Positions 26,087 to 34,158 are shown, numbered from the stretch's first letter. The stretch: 64,000 nucleotides of DNA from Rugosimonospora acidiphila (GCF_039543385.1 NZ_BAABJQ010000037.1:19328-83327), one strand, 5' to 3'. Made by a program: numbers and translations. The notes: generated by a model from the sequence alone, not told the origin.

Positions 26087-26191
26087 GCGGAGCTGATCCG
26101 CCTGGACTCCGGGCACTTCGTCGCCGAGGACAGCCTCGACGATGTCGTGGCCGGGACCAACCGGTTCTACGTCCAGCGGGTGGCCCGGTAA
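26087..26191 (+). pseudogene. C-terminal remnant of an alpha/beta hydrolase
   Basis: The last 34 codons before TAA 26189-26191 read like the end of a haloalkane-dehalogenase/epoxide-hydrolase-type protein: LDSGHFVAEDSLDDVV with the catalytic His in GHF, then the final helix NRFYVQRV. Nothing upstream continues the fold; the frame runs back into the transporter gene. It overlaps the end of lipB by 25 bp. It is interpreted as a deletion scar. Confidence 0.6.
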
Positions 26192-26853
26192 TCCGCTGGC
26201 TCGGCCGGGTCGACGCGCGCGCCGAGGGCCGTGGCTATCGCGTCGCGAACCTGCCCGTCGGTGGGTGGTTGCCCGTGCCGCTTTCGCGCCAGCTCGCCGA
26301 GCGAGGTCATCGTGACGTCGTGCAGGCCGCACACGGTGAAGTCATGGAACGGGCTCAGGTCCGGGTCGACGTTGACGGCGAAGCCGTGGCTGGTGATGCC
26401 GTGCGCGATGCGCATGCCGATCGAAGCCAGCTTACGGTGGTCCGGGGTCCACACCCCGACCAGGCTTGAGGCCCCCGCCGGAGTGTCGCGGCGCACGGTG
26501 TCGTAGCCGAGCGCCGCGAACGCCTCGATCAGCCCGTGCTCCAGCCAGCGCACGATGTCCACCGGACCCCGCTCGCGGACGTTGACCACCAGGTACCCGA
26601 CGAGTTGGCCCGGGCCGTGGTAGGTGGCGAACCCGCCGCGGTCCACCTCGACGGTGGGCAGCGCGGCCGTGGCCGCCGGCAGGTCATCGAGCGACGTCCG
26701 CGGACCGTAGGTGACCACCGGCGGATGGCTCAGCAGGAACAGCCGGTCACCGGCGCGCCCCTCGCGGCGCTGCGCCACCCAGCCGCGCATGTCCTCCAGC
26801 GCCTGCTGGTAGTCGACCTCGCCCAGGTCGACCCGCTCCAGCGGCGCGTTCAC
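26167..26853 (-). CDS. lipB: Octanoyl-[ACP]:protein N-octanoyltransferase (lipoyl synthesis)
   Basis: The 228-residue protein transfers octanoate from acyl carrier protein to lipoyl domains of 2-oxoacid dehydrogenases and GcvH, the first step of lipoate synthesis. LipB hallmarks are RGGFATYHGPGQLVGYLV, the KLASIGMRIAHGITSHGFAVNV block with the catalytic Lys, and the nucleophilic Cys in FTVCGL. The GTG start overlaps the stop of the Rrf2 regulator as GTGA, so expression is coupled to that regulator. lipA, usually its partner, is not in the window. Because LipA is an Fe-S enzyme, Fe-S-linked control of lipB would make sense. Confidence 0.92.
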   Translation of the reverse strand: MNAPLERVDLGEVDYQQALEDMRGWVAQRREGRAGDRLFLLSHPPVVTYGPRTSLDDLPAATAALPTVEVDRGGFATYHGPGQLVGYLVVNVRERGPVDIVRWLEHGLIEAFAALGYDTVRRDTPAGASSLVGVWTPDHRKLASIGMRIAHGITSHGFAVNVDPDLSPFHDFTVCGLHDVTMTSLGELARKRHGQPPTDGQVRDAIATALGARVDPAEPADYRATRWT

Positions 26854-27437
26854 CGAGCACGCACCCGGTCTCGGTCCGACCCGGACACCTTCGGTGGCGC
26901 GGTCTTCGCGTCCGTCCTGGGGGATCCGCGACCCGCCGAGGGTCTGGCCGTGCCCGGCCGGCGGCCGGTGACCTCACCCAGCCATCGGGCCGCGCGGGCG
27001 TGCGAGCCGGTGCCGGCCTCGGTGACCAGTTCGGCGACGGTGCGCGCGGCGAGCGCGTCGCGCCACGCCCGTTCGGCCTGGTGCATCACCGACGCGATGC
27101 CGCACGGGCGGCGGCACTGCGCGCTCGGCAGCGGCACCGGGCCGCGCTGGCGGATCTCCGCACAGCGGAACATCTGGTGCTGGCCCTCGACCGCTCGGAC
27201 GACGTCGAGCACCGTGATCTGCTCCGCCGGGCGGGCCAGCCGGTAGCCGCCGCGCGGGCCGGGGCTCGCCGCCAGCAGGCCGTCGCGGGTCAGCGTCTTG
27301 AGCAACTTCGCCAGGTACGCCTCGGGAATGCCGTGGTACTCCGCCAGCCGGCGGGTGGGCAGCGCCGCGTCCTCGGGCAGCAGGGCGAGCAGCCAGCAGC
27401 AGTGCAGCGCCCACTCGACGGTCTGCGGTAGCTCCAT
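26850..27437 (-). CDS. Rrf2 family regulator with putative Fe-S cluster cysteines
   Basis: The 195-residue protein has the Rrf2 winged helix (LPTRRLAEYHGIPEAYLAKL, then LAASPGPRGGYRLARP). After the dimerisation helix it has three cysteines in the arrangement FRCAEI...QCRRPCG, as in IscR/NsrR/RsrR proteins that hold a [2Fe-2S] or [4Fe-4S] cluster. A 60-residue basic disordered tail follows. The ATG at 27437 is preferred: TAGCAT lies seven bases upstream, giving a nearly leaderless message; ATG 27446 is possible. It is coupled to lipB by a 4-bp overlap and faces a palindromic site at 27464-27490. Confidence 0.82.
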   Translation of the reverse strand: MELPQTVEWALHCCWLLALLPEDAALPTRRLAEYHGIPEAYLAKLLKTLTRDGLLAASPGPRGGYRLARPAEQITVLDVVRAVEGQHQMFRCAEIRQRGPVPLPSAQCRRPCGIASVMHQAERAWRDALAARTVAELVTEAGTGSHARAARWLGEVTGRRPGTARPSAGRGSPRTDAKTAPPKVSGSDRDRVRAR

Positions 27438-27463
27438 GTGGCCCATGCTAGCTCGGTGGCCGG

Positions 27464-27490
27464 AATCACGGATATCGTGGGTCCGTGATT
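27464..27490. promoter_or_regulatory. 9-9-9 inverted repeat, likely Rrf2 operator
   Basis: AATCACGGA and TCCGTGATT are perfect 9-base arms separated by nine bases. The element covers the -35 zone of the presumed rrf2-lipB promoter (-10 TAGCAT about 27445-27450 on the minus strand). Its size and position fit an Rrf2-type dimer site and autoregulation. Confidence 0.6.
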
Positions 27491-28029
27491 ACCAGAGCGC
27501 TGGGCGGCCCGAGCCTCGGCGCGCTGGCCGACCGGATCGGTCACCGGCGGGTGCTGACCTGTGCGCTGGTCGCCTTCGCCGCGGCCAATCTGCTCACCTA
27601 CCGAGTCTGGCGTTCGCCACTATCGTGGGCGCGGCGCAGCTGGCCTGCGCGGCCGAGGGGTACGACGCCACGCTGGAGCCCGGCCACGCGGGCGTGCGCT
27701 TCACCAATCCGCTGACCGGCGCCGACGCGCTGAGCACCATCCGTACCGAGATGCACCGCTGCGCCGCGGGCACGCGTACCGCCGGGGTGCGGCACGTCGG
27801 CTCCTCGGTGTGGCAGGTGTTCTCCGGCAGCGGCACGGTCGGCGTCGGCGACCAGCGGTACGAGGTCGGCATCGGCGACCTGTTCGCGGTGGAGTCCTGG
27901 GCCCGGGTGAGCATCCACGCCGGAACCGACCTCGACGCCTTCGGGTTCAGCGACGAGCCGGTCTACGAAGCCCTGGGCCTGGCCGCACCGAAACGGCGGC
28001 GCGGTAACCGTTGCGCGGCATCCCGGTAG
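27485..28029 (+). pseudogene. Fused remnants of an MFS transporter and a gentisate 1,2-dioxygenase
   Basis: Codons from 27485 to about 27600 read as an MFS loop and helix (ITRALGGPSLGALADRIGHR, motif-A like). In a different frame from about 27603 to 28029 follows the C-terminal cupin of a gentisate 1,2-dioxygenase (EPGHAGVRFTNPLTGADALS, then MHRCAAGTRTAG, HVGSSVWQVFSGSGTVGVGD and a terminal FGFSDEPVYEALGL). About two thirds of the dioxygenase and most of the transporter are gone. This looks like a deletion joining two neighbours of a former gentisate catabolic cluster. It is unlikely to encode a working enzyme. Confidence 0.65.
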
Positions 28030-28290
28030 CCGACGTGCGGCGGGCCGGTGACCGGTGCGACGCGCGCCGGTAACCGTTGTGCGGCTGCCCGATGACCGGG
28101 CGGTGGCGCCGGCAACCGATCTTCGGCAAGCGGTACCCGATGCCCCCGACGGCCGGTGTGCGGGGCGCCGGAGATTGGTGTGCGAGGCCGCGGCCAGCGG
28201 CGATGGGAGTGGCGGGCGACGGCGCCGAGATCGCGGCGGATCGCGTTGCTGTGACGAAGCTCCCGCTCGCGCCCCTATCTATCGGGCGAC
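28030..28290. repeat. Degenerate 34-38-bp repeats in an intergenic gap
   Basis: Two to three diverged copies of a unit containing GGTAACCGTTG(C/T)GCGGC and CCCG(G/A)T lie between about 28000 and 28145. The remainder to 28290 shows no gene or clear signal. Confidence 0.5.
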
Positions 28291-28293
28291 CCG

Positions 28294-28332
28294 TTGACCA
28301 GGTACGATACCGCCATTCGCAGGTAACATACC
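28294..28332 (+). promoter_or_regulatory. Twin palindromic operators in the marR promoter
   Basis: GGTACGATACC (28301-28311) and GGTAACATACC (28322-28332) are two copies of the inverted repeat GGTA-N3-TACC with centres exactly 21 bp apart, two turns of the helix. A TTGACC at 28294 just upstream is a good -35 box. The marR start codon follows 18 bp after the second site. This is the layout expected for cooperative autorepression by two MarR dimers. Confidence 0.65.
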
Positions 28333-28350
28333 GACGTCGTTGGGGGGTAG

Positions 28351-28914
28351 ATGCTGTCTACTGATTCTGCGTCGCCTCCGGTCGAAGGCCAAGAGCGGCC
28401 GTCATCCGGGGGTCCGGTCGACGTTATCGAGGTCGCCTCCGCAGTGCTGATGCGTAACCTTGAGTTACTCCGTCGTCGCAGTGGCGACGCGGACAATCTC
28501 GACCGGGCGGAGTACCTGCTGCTGCGTACGCTGGCCGCGATCGGCCCGTCCGACATCTGCACCCTCGCGGCCGGCCTCGGCCTCGACCCGTCGACGGCGG
28601 GGCGCCAGGTGGCGGTGATGGCCGGCAAGGGGCTGGTGGAGCGGTGCTCATCGGCCACCGATCGGCGCCGCAGCATCATCTCGCCGACGCGACAGGGTCT
28701 CGACCGCATGAACGGCGAACGAGAGCGCCGGCGGGTCGCCACCGCCGAGCTGCTCGACGGCTGGAGCGAGGCGGACCTGCGCACGCTGGGGGAGATGTTC
28801 ACCCGGTACAACCGGGCCGTCGCCGAGCGCTGCCTCGTCCCCGCCCGCAGCGACCCGCCGGATCCGCTGGCCGCCACCGAGGCCCTCCTGCCCCACCCGG
28901 CCGGACAGGGCTGA
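28351..28914 (+). CDS. MarR family transcriptional regulator
   Basis: The 187-residue protein has the MarR fold: an N-terminal helix (ASAVLMRNLELLRRR), the winged helix ICTLAAGLGLDPSTAGRQVAVM followed by a wing with SSATDRRRSIISPT, and C-terminal dimer helices. It begins at ATG 28351 behind GGGGGG. It lies directly upstream of, and in the same direction as, the CHC-type operon, and carries twin palindromes in its own promoter. It is the likely local repressor, perhaps released by a CoA thioester or aromatic acid (inference). Confidence 0.85.
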   Translation: MLSTDSASPPVEGQERPSSGGPVDVIEVASAVLMRNLELLRRRSGDADNLDRAEYLLLRTLAAIGPSDICTLAAGLGLDPSTAGRQVAVMAGKGLVERCSSATDRRRSIISPTRQGLDRMNGERERRRVATAELLDGWSEADLRTLGEMFTRYNRAVAERCLVPARSDPPDPLAATEALLPHPAGQG

Positions 28915-28929
28915 GCGGCTCGCCAATGC

Positions 28930-28949
28930 GCGTCTGTAAGGCGAGACGC
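28930..28949 (+). terminator. Small hairpin after marR
   Basis: GCGTCT and AGACGC pair with an 8-base loop, 16 bases after the marR stop. It is weak and lacks a T-tract; a terminator role is tentative. Confidence 0.3.
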
Positions 28950-29098
28950 CGTTGCGGGGTCTACGATGCTGCCAACCGGCATCATCGATGGCGGGCCCGG
29001 TGGCGGTGACGGCCCTTGGCGCTCTCGGCCGCTCCCGCCGCCTGAAGGCCGCCACGACCTGTCCCTCAATGACGTACCGCGGCCTCACCGCTGCGGAA

Positions 29099-29130
29099 GG
29101 ACCGCTCCCCACTGGGGGAGGGAGCGGTCC
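29099..29130 (+). promoter_or_regulatory. Strong hairpin with alternative fold in the operon leader
   Basis: GGACCGCTCCC and GGGAGCGGTCC form a perfect 11-bp stem. The inner CTCCCC-ACTG-GGGGAG can form a different hairpin using part of the same bases. It lies between marR and the CHC-type operon, 77 bp before the first start codon. It may terminate marR transcription or attenuate the operon. Confidence 0.5.
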
Positions 29131-29207
29131 GGCGGCAGCTGATCATCACCCGCACGCCCGGCTCGGATCTCGACCGTGACGTGCGCCAGAAAGGAGTTGG
29201 GAAAGAC

Positions 29208-32207
29208 ATGATGCGACTGCTGGTCAAGCAAGCGGTCCGCCCTCTTGAGGGGCAGTTGGTCATTCCCTGTTCTAAGTACCACGCGCACCGGGCGCTCATC
29301 CTGGCCTCGCTGGCACCGGGTACCAGCTATATCAAGGGATTGTCCGACGCCGGTCACGTGCGTCACACAATCGGGGCCCTCCGGAAGCTGGGCACCCGCA
29401 TCGAGGTCCGCGGCGACGAGTTCGTGGTTCACGGCGGGCAGTACTCGCCGCGCCAGCAGCAGGTGTCGGTCGGCAGTTCCGGCACCACGCTGTACTTCAT
29501 GACCGGCCTGGTGTCGCTGGCCGACGCGCCGGTCACGGTCGTCGGGCAGAAGTACTTCCAGCGCCGCCCCATCGGTCCGCTGTTGGAGGCGCTGAGCACC
29601 CTGGGCGTGCGGCTCGACTCGCCGACCAACTGCCCGCCGATCGAGGTCCAGCCGAAGCGACCGACCGGAGGCCACGTCCGGATCCCGGGCACGCTGTCGC
29701 AGTGGATCTCCGGCCTGCTGTTGCTGGCGCCGTTCGCGACCGGGCCGAGCACGGTCACGGTCGAGGGCGAGTTCAACGAGCGCTCCTACATCGACCTGAC
29801 CATCCGGATGATGGCCCAGTTCGGTCTGCACGTCGATGTCTCAGAGGACGGCCGGCGGTATGAGATCGCCGGCAACCAGGAGGCCCGCCCGGCCTCGCTG
29901 ACCCTGCCGCCGGACATCGGCGCGGCCGCGTTCGGCCTTGCGGCCACCGCCCTGCACCCCAGCGACGTGCTGTTCCGCGGGCTGCCGGCGGTGCCGTGGG
30001 AGCAGGTCGACCACCCGGAGTCGGACCTGCTGCGGCTGGTCGCCGAGATGGGCCTGCCGATGACCCCTGACCCCGAGACCGGCCTGGTCCGGGTGCGCCA
30101 CGACGGCGTCGAGCTGTCCCCGATCGAGGTCGACTGCCGTTCGGTGCCGGACATGCTGCCCGTGCTGTCGGTACTCAGCGCGTTCGGGGCCCGCGGCACG
30201 ACCGTGCTGGACAACGTGGCCCACGTGCGGCTCAAGGAGTCCGACCGGGTCTCGGCCATGCTGCAGCTCAACCGGATGGGCGGCCGGCTGGAGGCGCGCG
30301 ACGACCAACTGCTGGTCCACGGCGTCGGCATCGACAAGCTCGCCGGGGCCGACCTGTCCTCGTTCAACGATCATCGGGTGCTGATGGCGCTGGCCATCGC
30401 CGGGACGCGGGCCGAGGGCGAGACCCGGCTCACCTATCCGAACGCCTATCGCATCTCCTACCCGCGGTTCCTCGACGAGATGAACGCCATCGGGCTGGAC
30501 CTGTCGACGGCCCCGGGTGGCCGGGAGTCGAGGACCACCCAGGTCTCCTCCGTCTCGCCCGGCTCCGTCTCGCCCAGCCGTGCGGCGAGCACCCCGATCG
30601 GCGACCTGGTGCGGCGGTGGGCCCGGCAGCGCCCGACCGACGAGGCGATCATCGACGTCGGCGCGGGCGAGGGCCAGGACCAGACGCTGACCTGGAAGCA
30701 GCTCGACGAGCGGGTCGACGCCGTGGCCACGATGCTGCTCGAGCTCGGCGTGGCGCCCGGCGAGCCCGTCGCGTTCCAGCTGCCCAACCGCGTCGAGTTC
30801 GTGGTGCTGTCGATGGCGATCGCGCGCATCGGCGCGGTGTCCTGCCCGCTGATGCCGATCTTCCGGCAGCGCGAGATGGCCTTCATGCTGCGCCGCTCGC
30901 GTGCCCGGGTGTTCGTGGTACCGGCCGGATTCCGCGGTCGTGACTATCCGGCCGAGGTGGCCGCGCTGCTCGCCTCCGACGACCGGCCCCCGGCGCTCGC
31001 GCACGTCCTGGTGCTGGACGCCGACGGCCCGGTGCCGGCCGGCACCGGCCCGAGCTGGCACGACTACGCCGAGGCGGTGGCCCGCCAGGTGCCCGACCAC
31101 GAGGCGCTGGACGCGCGGCGGCCGGAGCCCACCGCGCTGGCCCAGCTGCTGTTCACCTCGGGGACCTCGGGCGAGCCCAAGGGTGTGCTGCACCGGATGG
31201 ACGCGCTGACCCGCGCCGCGGCCATGGAGGTCCGCCATCTCGGGCTGGGGTCCGACGACCGGATCTTCATCCCGTCCCCGCTGGCCCACCAGACCGGCTT
31301 CTTGTACGGCATGTGGCTGGCCGTGGTGCTCGGGGTGCCGCAGATCCTGCAGCCCATCTGGAGCGGGCACACCGCGCTGTCGGCGCTGCGCCGGCACCGG
31401 GGCACGTTCGTGCAGGCGGCCACCCCGTTCCTCGGCGACCTGGTGGAAGCCGTGGAGCAGACCGGCGAGACCACCGAGGCGCTGCGCATCTTCGTGGCCA
31501 CCGGCACGGCCGTGCCGCGCGGGCTGGCCGAGCGGGCCACCCGGACCCTGGGCGCGGCGGTCTGCGGCGCCTGGGGCAGCACCGAGACCTGCCTTGGCTC
31601 GCTGTCGGCGCCCGGCGACGAGCCGGCCAAGGTGTGGGGCACCGACGGGCGGGCCCTGGTGGACGTGCGCCTGCGCATCACCGACGACGACGGCAACGTG
31701 CTGGCGCCGGGGCAGGAGGGCAACTTCGAGGTCAGCAGCCGCTGTCTGTTCGAGGGTTACCTGGATCACCCGGAGTGGACGGCGGAGGCGCTGACCCCGG
31801 ACGGCTGGTACCGCAGTGGCGATCTGGCCATCATCGACGAGTCCGGGTTCGTGCACATCAGCGGGCGGGTCAAGGACGTCGTCAACCGGGGCGGCGAGAA
31901 GGTGCCGGTCGCCGAGATCGAGCAGCTTCTCTACAACCACCCGGCGGTACGGGACGTGGCGATCGTGGCCATGCCGGACCCGCGGCTCGGCGAGCGGGCC
32001 TGCGCCTTCGCCGTGATCGAGGAGGGCGCCTCGTTCGACATGGCCGAACTGCAGCGGTTCCTGGACGAGCGCCAGGTCGCCAAGCAGTACTGGCCCGAGC
32101 GGTTGGAGATCGCCTCTGAGCTGCCCCGGAACCCGACCGGTAAGGTGCAGAAGTTCCTGCTGCGGCAGCAGGTTCAACGGTTGATTGACGGTGAGGGACA
32201 CAAGTGA
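29208..32207 (+). CDS. Fusion of EPSP-synthase-like domain and acyl-CoA (AMP-forming) ligase
   Basis: This 999-residue protein joins two enzymes. Residues 1-430 are an EPSP synthase fold keeping Lys23, Arg28, the GSSGTT loop, QRRPIG, SQWISG, K343-E-S-D-R347 and D388-H-R390. However, the usual Ser after Lys23 is Tyr24, and the C-terminal PEP-binding Lys appears to be Ile416 (ISYP instead of KTFP). After a linker repeating SVSPGSVSP, residues about 450-999 are an acyl-CoA ligase with LLFTSGTSGEPKGVLH, DGWYRSGDLAIID, GRVKDVVNRGGEKV and catalytic Lys979 in PTGKVQK. Proposed role: activate shikimate for elimination and load the acid on CoA. ATGs at 29208/29211 follow AAGGAG. Its stop overlaps the next start. 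Confidence 0.88.
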   Translation: MMRLLVKQAVRPLEGQLVIPCSKYHAHRALILASLAPGTSYIKGLSDAGHVRHTIGALRKLGTRIEVRGDEFVVHGGQYSPRQQQVSVGSSGTTLYFMTGLVSLADAPVTVVGQKYFQRRPIGPLLEALSTLGVRLDSPTNCPPIEVQPKRPTGGHVRIPGTLSQWISGLLLLAPFATGPSTVTVEGEFNERSYIDLTIRMMAQFGLHVDVSEDGRRYEIAGNQEARPASLTLPPDIGAAAFGLAATALHPSDVLFRGLPAVPWEQVDHPESDLLRLVAEMGLPMTPDPETGLVRVRHDGVELSPIEVDCRSVPDMLPVLSVLSAFGARGTTVLDNVAHVRLKESDRVSAMLQLNRMGGRLEARDDQLLVHGVGIDKLAGADLSSFNDHRVLMALAIAGTRAEGETRLTYPNAYRISYPRFLDEMNAIGLDLSTAPGGRESRTTQVSSVSPGSVSPSRAASTPIGDLVRRWARQRPTDEAIIDVGAGEGQDQTLTWKQLDERVDAVATMLLELGVAPGEPVAFQLPNRVEFVVLSMAIARIGAVSCPLMPIFRQREMAFMLRRSRARVFVVPAGFRGRDYPAEVAALLASDDRPPALAHVLVLDADGPVPAGTGPSWHDYAEAVARQVPDHEALDARRPEPTALAQLLFTSGTSGEPKGVLHRMDALTRAAAMEVRHLGLGSDDRIFIPSPLAHQTGFLYGMWLAVVLGVPQILQPIWSGHTALSALRRHRGTFVQAATPFLGDLVEAVEQTGETTEALRIFVATGTAVPRGLAERATRTLGAAVCGAWGSTETCLGSLSAPGDEPAKVWGTDGRALVDVRLRITDDDGNVLAPGQEGNFEVSSRCLFEGYLDHPEWTAEALTPDGWYRSGDLAIIDESGFVHISGRVKDVVNRGGEKVPVAEIEQLLYNHPAVRDVAIVAMPDPRLGERACAFAVIEEGASFDMAELQRFLDERQVAKQYWPERLEIASELPRNPTGKVQKFLLRQQVQRLIDGEGHK

Positions 32208-33349
32208 GCATCGACGAGACGGCGTTCAAGGCACTAGCCACCGAGATCGAGGCATTTGTCCGGGGTCCAGGGGAGCGGTATGCCGCCGAGATCGAGCGGA
32301 CTCACCAGGTTCCGCCCGAGCTGAAGGCCGAGCTGCGCGACCGGGGCTACCTGCGGCTGGCCGCGCCGGAGGAGTACGGCGGCCAGGGCATTCCGTTCTC
32401 GCGGTACCTGGAGCTCATGGAGCTGTTCTCCATGTCGCACGCCTCGCTGCGCATGATCGTGCACGTGCACAACGGCGTGTGGCGGGCGATGGACCAGTTC
32501 GCCACCGACGAGCAGCGCAAATCCTTCGTGGTGCCGCAGATCGCCGCCGACATCACCGTGGCGTTCACCCTCACCGAGCCGACCGCCGGCACCGGCGCCG
32601 ACCTGCGGTGCAGCGTCGAGCGGGAGGGTGACACCTACTACCTGTCCGGCGAGAAGCACCTGATCACCTTCGGGGTGAACTGCGACTACTGGCTGCTGTT
32701 CGCCCGGATGGCCGGCACCACCGGCAAGGACGGCACCGTCGCGCTGATGGTCGACCGGAACACCACCGGGGTGCGGGTGGAATCCATGGCGGAGACCATG
32801 GGCGTGCGCGGCACCGACCACGCCCACCTCTTCTTCGACCGGGCGCCGGTGCCGGTGGCCAACCAGCTCGGCGAGGTCGGCCGGGGCCTGGACGTGGCCC
32901 TGGGCGGGTTCCTCACGCCGAGCCGGATCTCGGTCGCGATGACCTGCGTCGGGCTGGCCCGGCGGGCCCAGGAGCTGGCGGTGGAGCACGCGCAGAAGCG
33001 GGTCACCTTCGGCAAGCCCCTGGCCGCGCGGCAGGCCATCGCGTTCGCCCTGGCCGAGAACGCCACCGACATCGAGGCGGCCCGGCAGCTGACGCTGTAC
33101 GCGGCCCGCCAGTGGGAGGCCGGCGACCCCGCGGCCTCGTCGCTGTCGTCGATGGCCAAGCTCAACGCGGTGGACATGCTGACCCGGGTCACCGACAAGG
33201 CGCTGCAGGCGCACGGCGGCATCGGGTACTGGGAGTCCAGCCCGATCGAGCGGGTATACCGCGACGCCCGGGCGCAGCGCTTCGAAGAGGGCACCAACGA
33301 GATCCAGAAGACCGTGATCGCGCGCGAGGTCCTGGGAGGGGCGCGGTGA
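32204..33349 (+). CDS. Acyl-CoA dehydrogenase
   Basis: The 381-residue flavoprotein has complete ACAD architecture: an N-terminal helical domain, the middle strand AFTLTEPTAGTGADL, GEKHLITFG, and the C-terminal helices with RVTFGKPLAARQAI and MLTRVTDKALQAHGG. The catalytic base Glu362 sits in FEEGTNEIQ. In the CHC pathway an acyl-CoA dehydrogenase introduces or shifts a ring double bond on the CoA ester, and this gene fits that role by context. The GTG start overlaps the ligase stop as GTGA. Confidence 0.92.
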   Translation: MSIDETAFKALATEIEAFVRGPGERYAAEIERTHQVPPELKAELRDRGYLRLAAPEEYGGQGIPFSRYLELMELFSMSHASLRMIVHVHNGVWRAMDQFATDEQRKSFVVPQIAADITVAFTLTEPTAGTGADLRCSVEREGDTYYLSGEKHLITFGVNCDYWLLFARMAGTTGKDGTVALMVDRNTTGVRVESMAETMGVRGTDHAHLFFDRAPVPVANQLGEVGRGLDVALGGFLTPSRISVAMTCVGLARRAQELAVEHAQKRVTFGKPLAARQAIAFALAENATDIEAARQLTLYAARQWEAGDPAASSLSSMAKLNAVDMLTRVTDKALQAHGGIGYWESSPIERVYRDARAQRFEEGTNEIQKTVIAREVLGGAR

Positions 33350-34155
33350 CCGATCGTAAGGTTGCCCTCATCACGGGCGCGTCCCGGGGCATCGGTCGGC
33401 GGCTGGCGGTCACCCTGGCCGCCGACGGCGCGGCCATCGTCATCAACTACAAGAAGAACGCCGACCTGGCCGACGAGGTGCGCAAGGAGGTCGAGCAGGC
33501 CGGCGGGCAGGCCATCACGGTGGCCGCCGACGTCGAGCAGCCCGAGGAGATCGACCGGCTGTTCGACGCGGCCCGGGACGAGTACGGCCGGCTGGACTAC
33601 TTCATCTGCAACGCGGCGGCCAGCTCGTTCAAGAACATCATGGATCTCGGCGTGCACAACCTCGACCGCTCGTACGCGATGAACGTGCGCGCCTTCGTGC
33701 TCGGCACGCAGCGGGCGGTCAAGCTGATGACCGGCGGCGGCCGGATCGTGGCGCTGTCCAGCTACGGCAGCATCCGTGCCTATCCCACGTACGCCAACCT
33801 CGGCGCGGCCAAGGCCGCGGTGGAGGCCTGGATCCGTTACATGGCGGTCGAGTTCGCCCCGCTGGGCATCAACGTCAACGGCGTCAACGGTGGTCTGATC
33901 GACAGCGATTCGCTGGAGTACTTCTACAACGTGCCCGGCATGGCGCCCATGGACACGGTGCTGAGAAAGATCCCCAAGGGCCGGCCGGGCACGCTGCAGG
34001 AGGTCGCCGACACCATCGCGTTCCTGCTGTCTCCGGGCTCGGAGTACATCACCGGTCAGACCATCGTGGTCGACGGCGGTCTGTCCATTGTGGCGCCGCC
34101 GTTCGGGGAGGACCTCACCCCGCCCCTGGCCAGGCCCCTCGCGTTCGGCGAGTAG
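33346..34155 (+). CDS. SDR-family enoyl reductase, ChcA/FabL-like
   Basis: The 269-residue protein has the SDR cofactor loop TGASRGIGRR and the distinctive NYKKNADLADEVRKEVEQAG and FICNAAASSFKNIMDL segments of FabL-type enoyl reductases. The downstream active-site region is SSYGSIRAYPTYANLGAAKAA (Tyr and Lys spaced YxxxxxxxK-like rather than the plain YxxxK of dehydrogenases). 1-Cyclohexenylcarbonyl-CoA reductase (ChcA) belongs to this group, so NADPH reduction of ring double bonds conjugated to the thioester is the likely reaction. GTG 33346 overlaps the upstream stop and is preceded by GGGAGGGG. Confidence 0.85.
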   Translation: MTDRKVALITGASRGIGRRLAVTLAADGAAIVINYKKNADLADEVRKEVEQAGGQAITVAADVEQPEEIDRLFDAARDEYGRLDYFICNAAASSFKNIMDLGVHNLDRSYAMNVRAFVLGTQRAVKLMTGGGRIVALSSYGSIRAYPTYANLGAAKAAVEAWIRYMAVEFAPLGINVNGVNGGLIDSDSLEYFYNVPGMAPMDTVLRKIPKGRPGTLQEVADTIAFLLSPGSEYITGQTIVVDGGLSIVAPPFGEDLTPPLARPLAFGE

Positions 34156-34158
34156 GCC

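Noticed and set aside
29841..32201. Very long open frame antisense to the EPSPS/ligase gene, and similar long antisense frames at 3794-5461, 8558-9742, 39479-42163 and 56765-59383
   Set aside because: They are by-products of extreme GC content; the proteins are Arg/Gly/Ala/Pro-rich without motifs, and the opposite strand carries recognised families.
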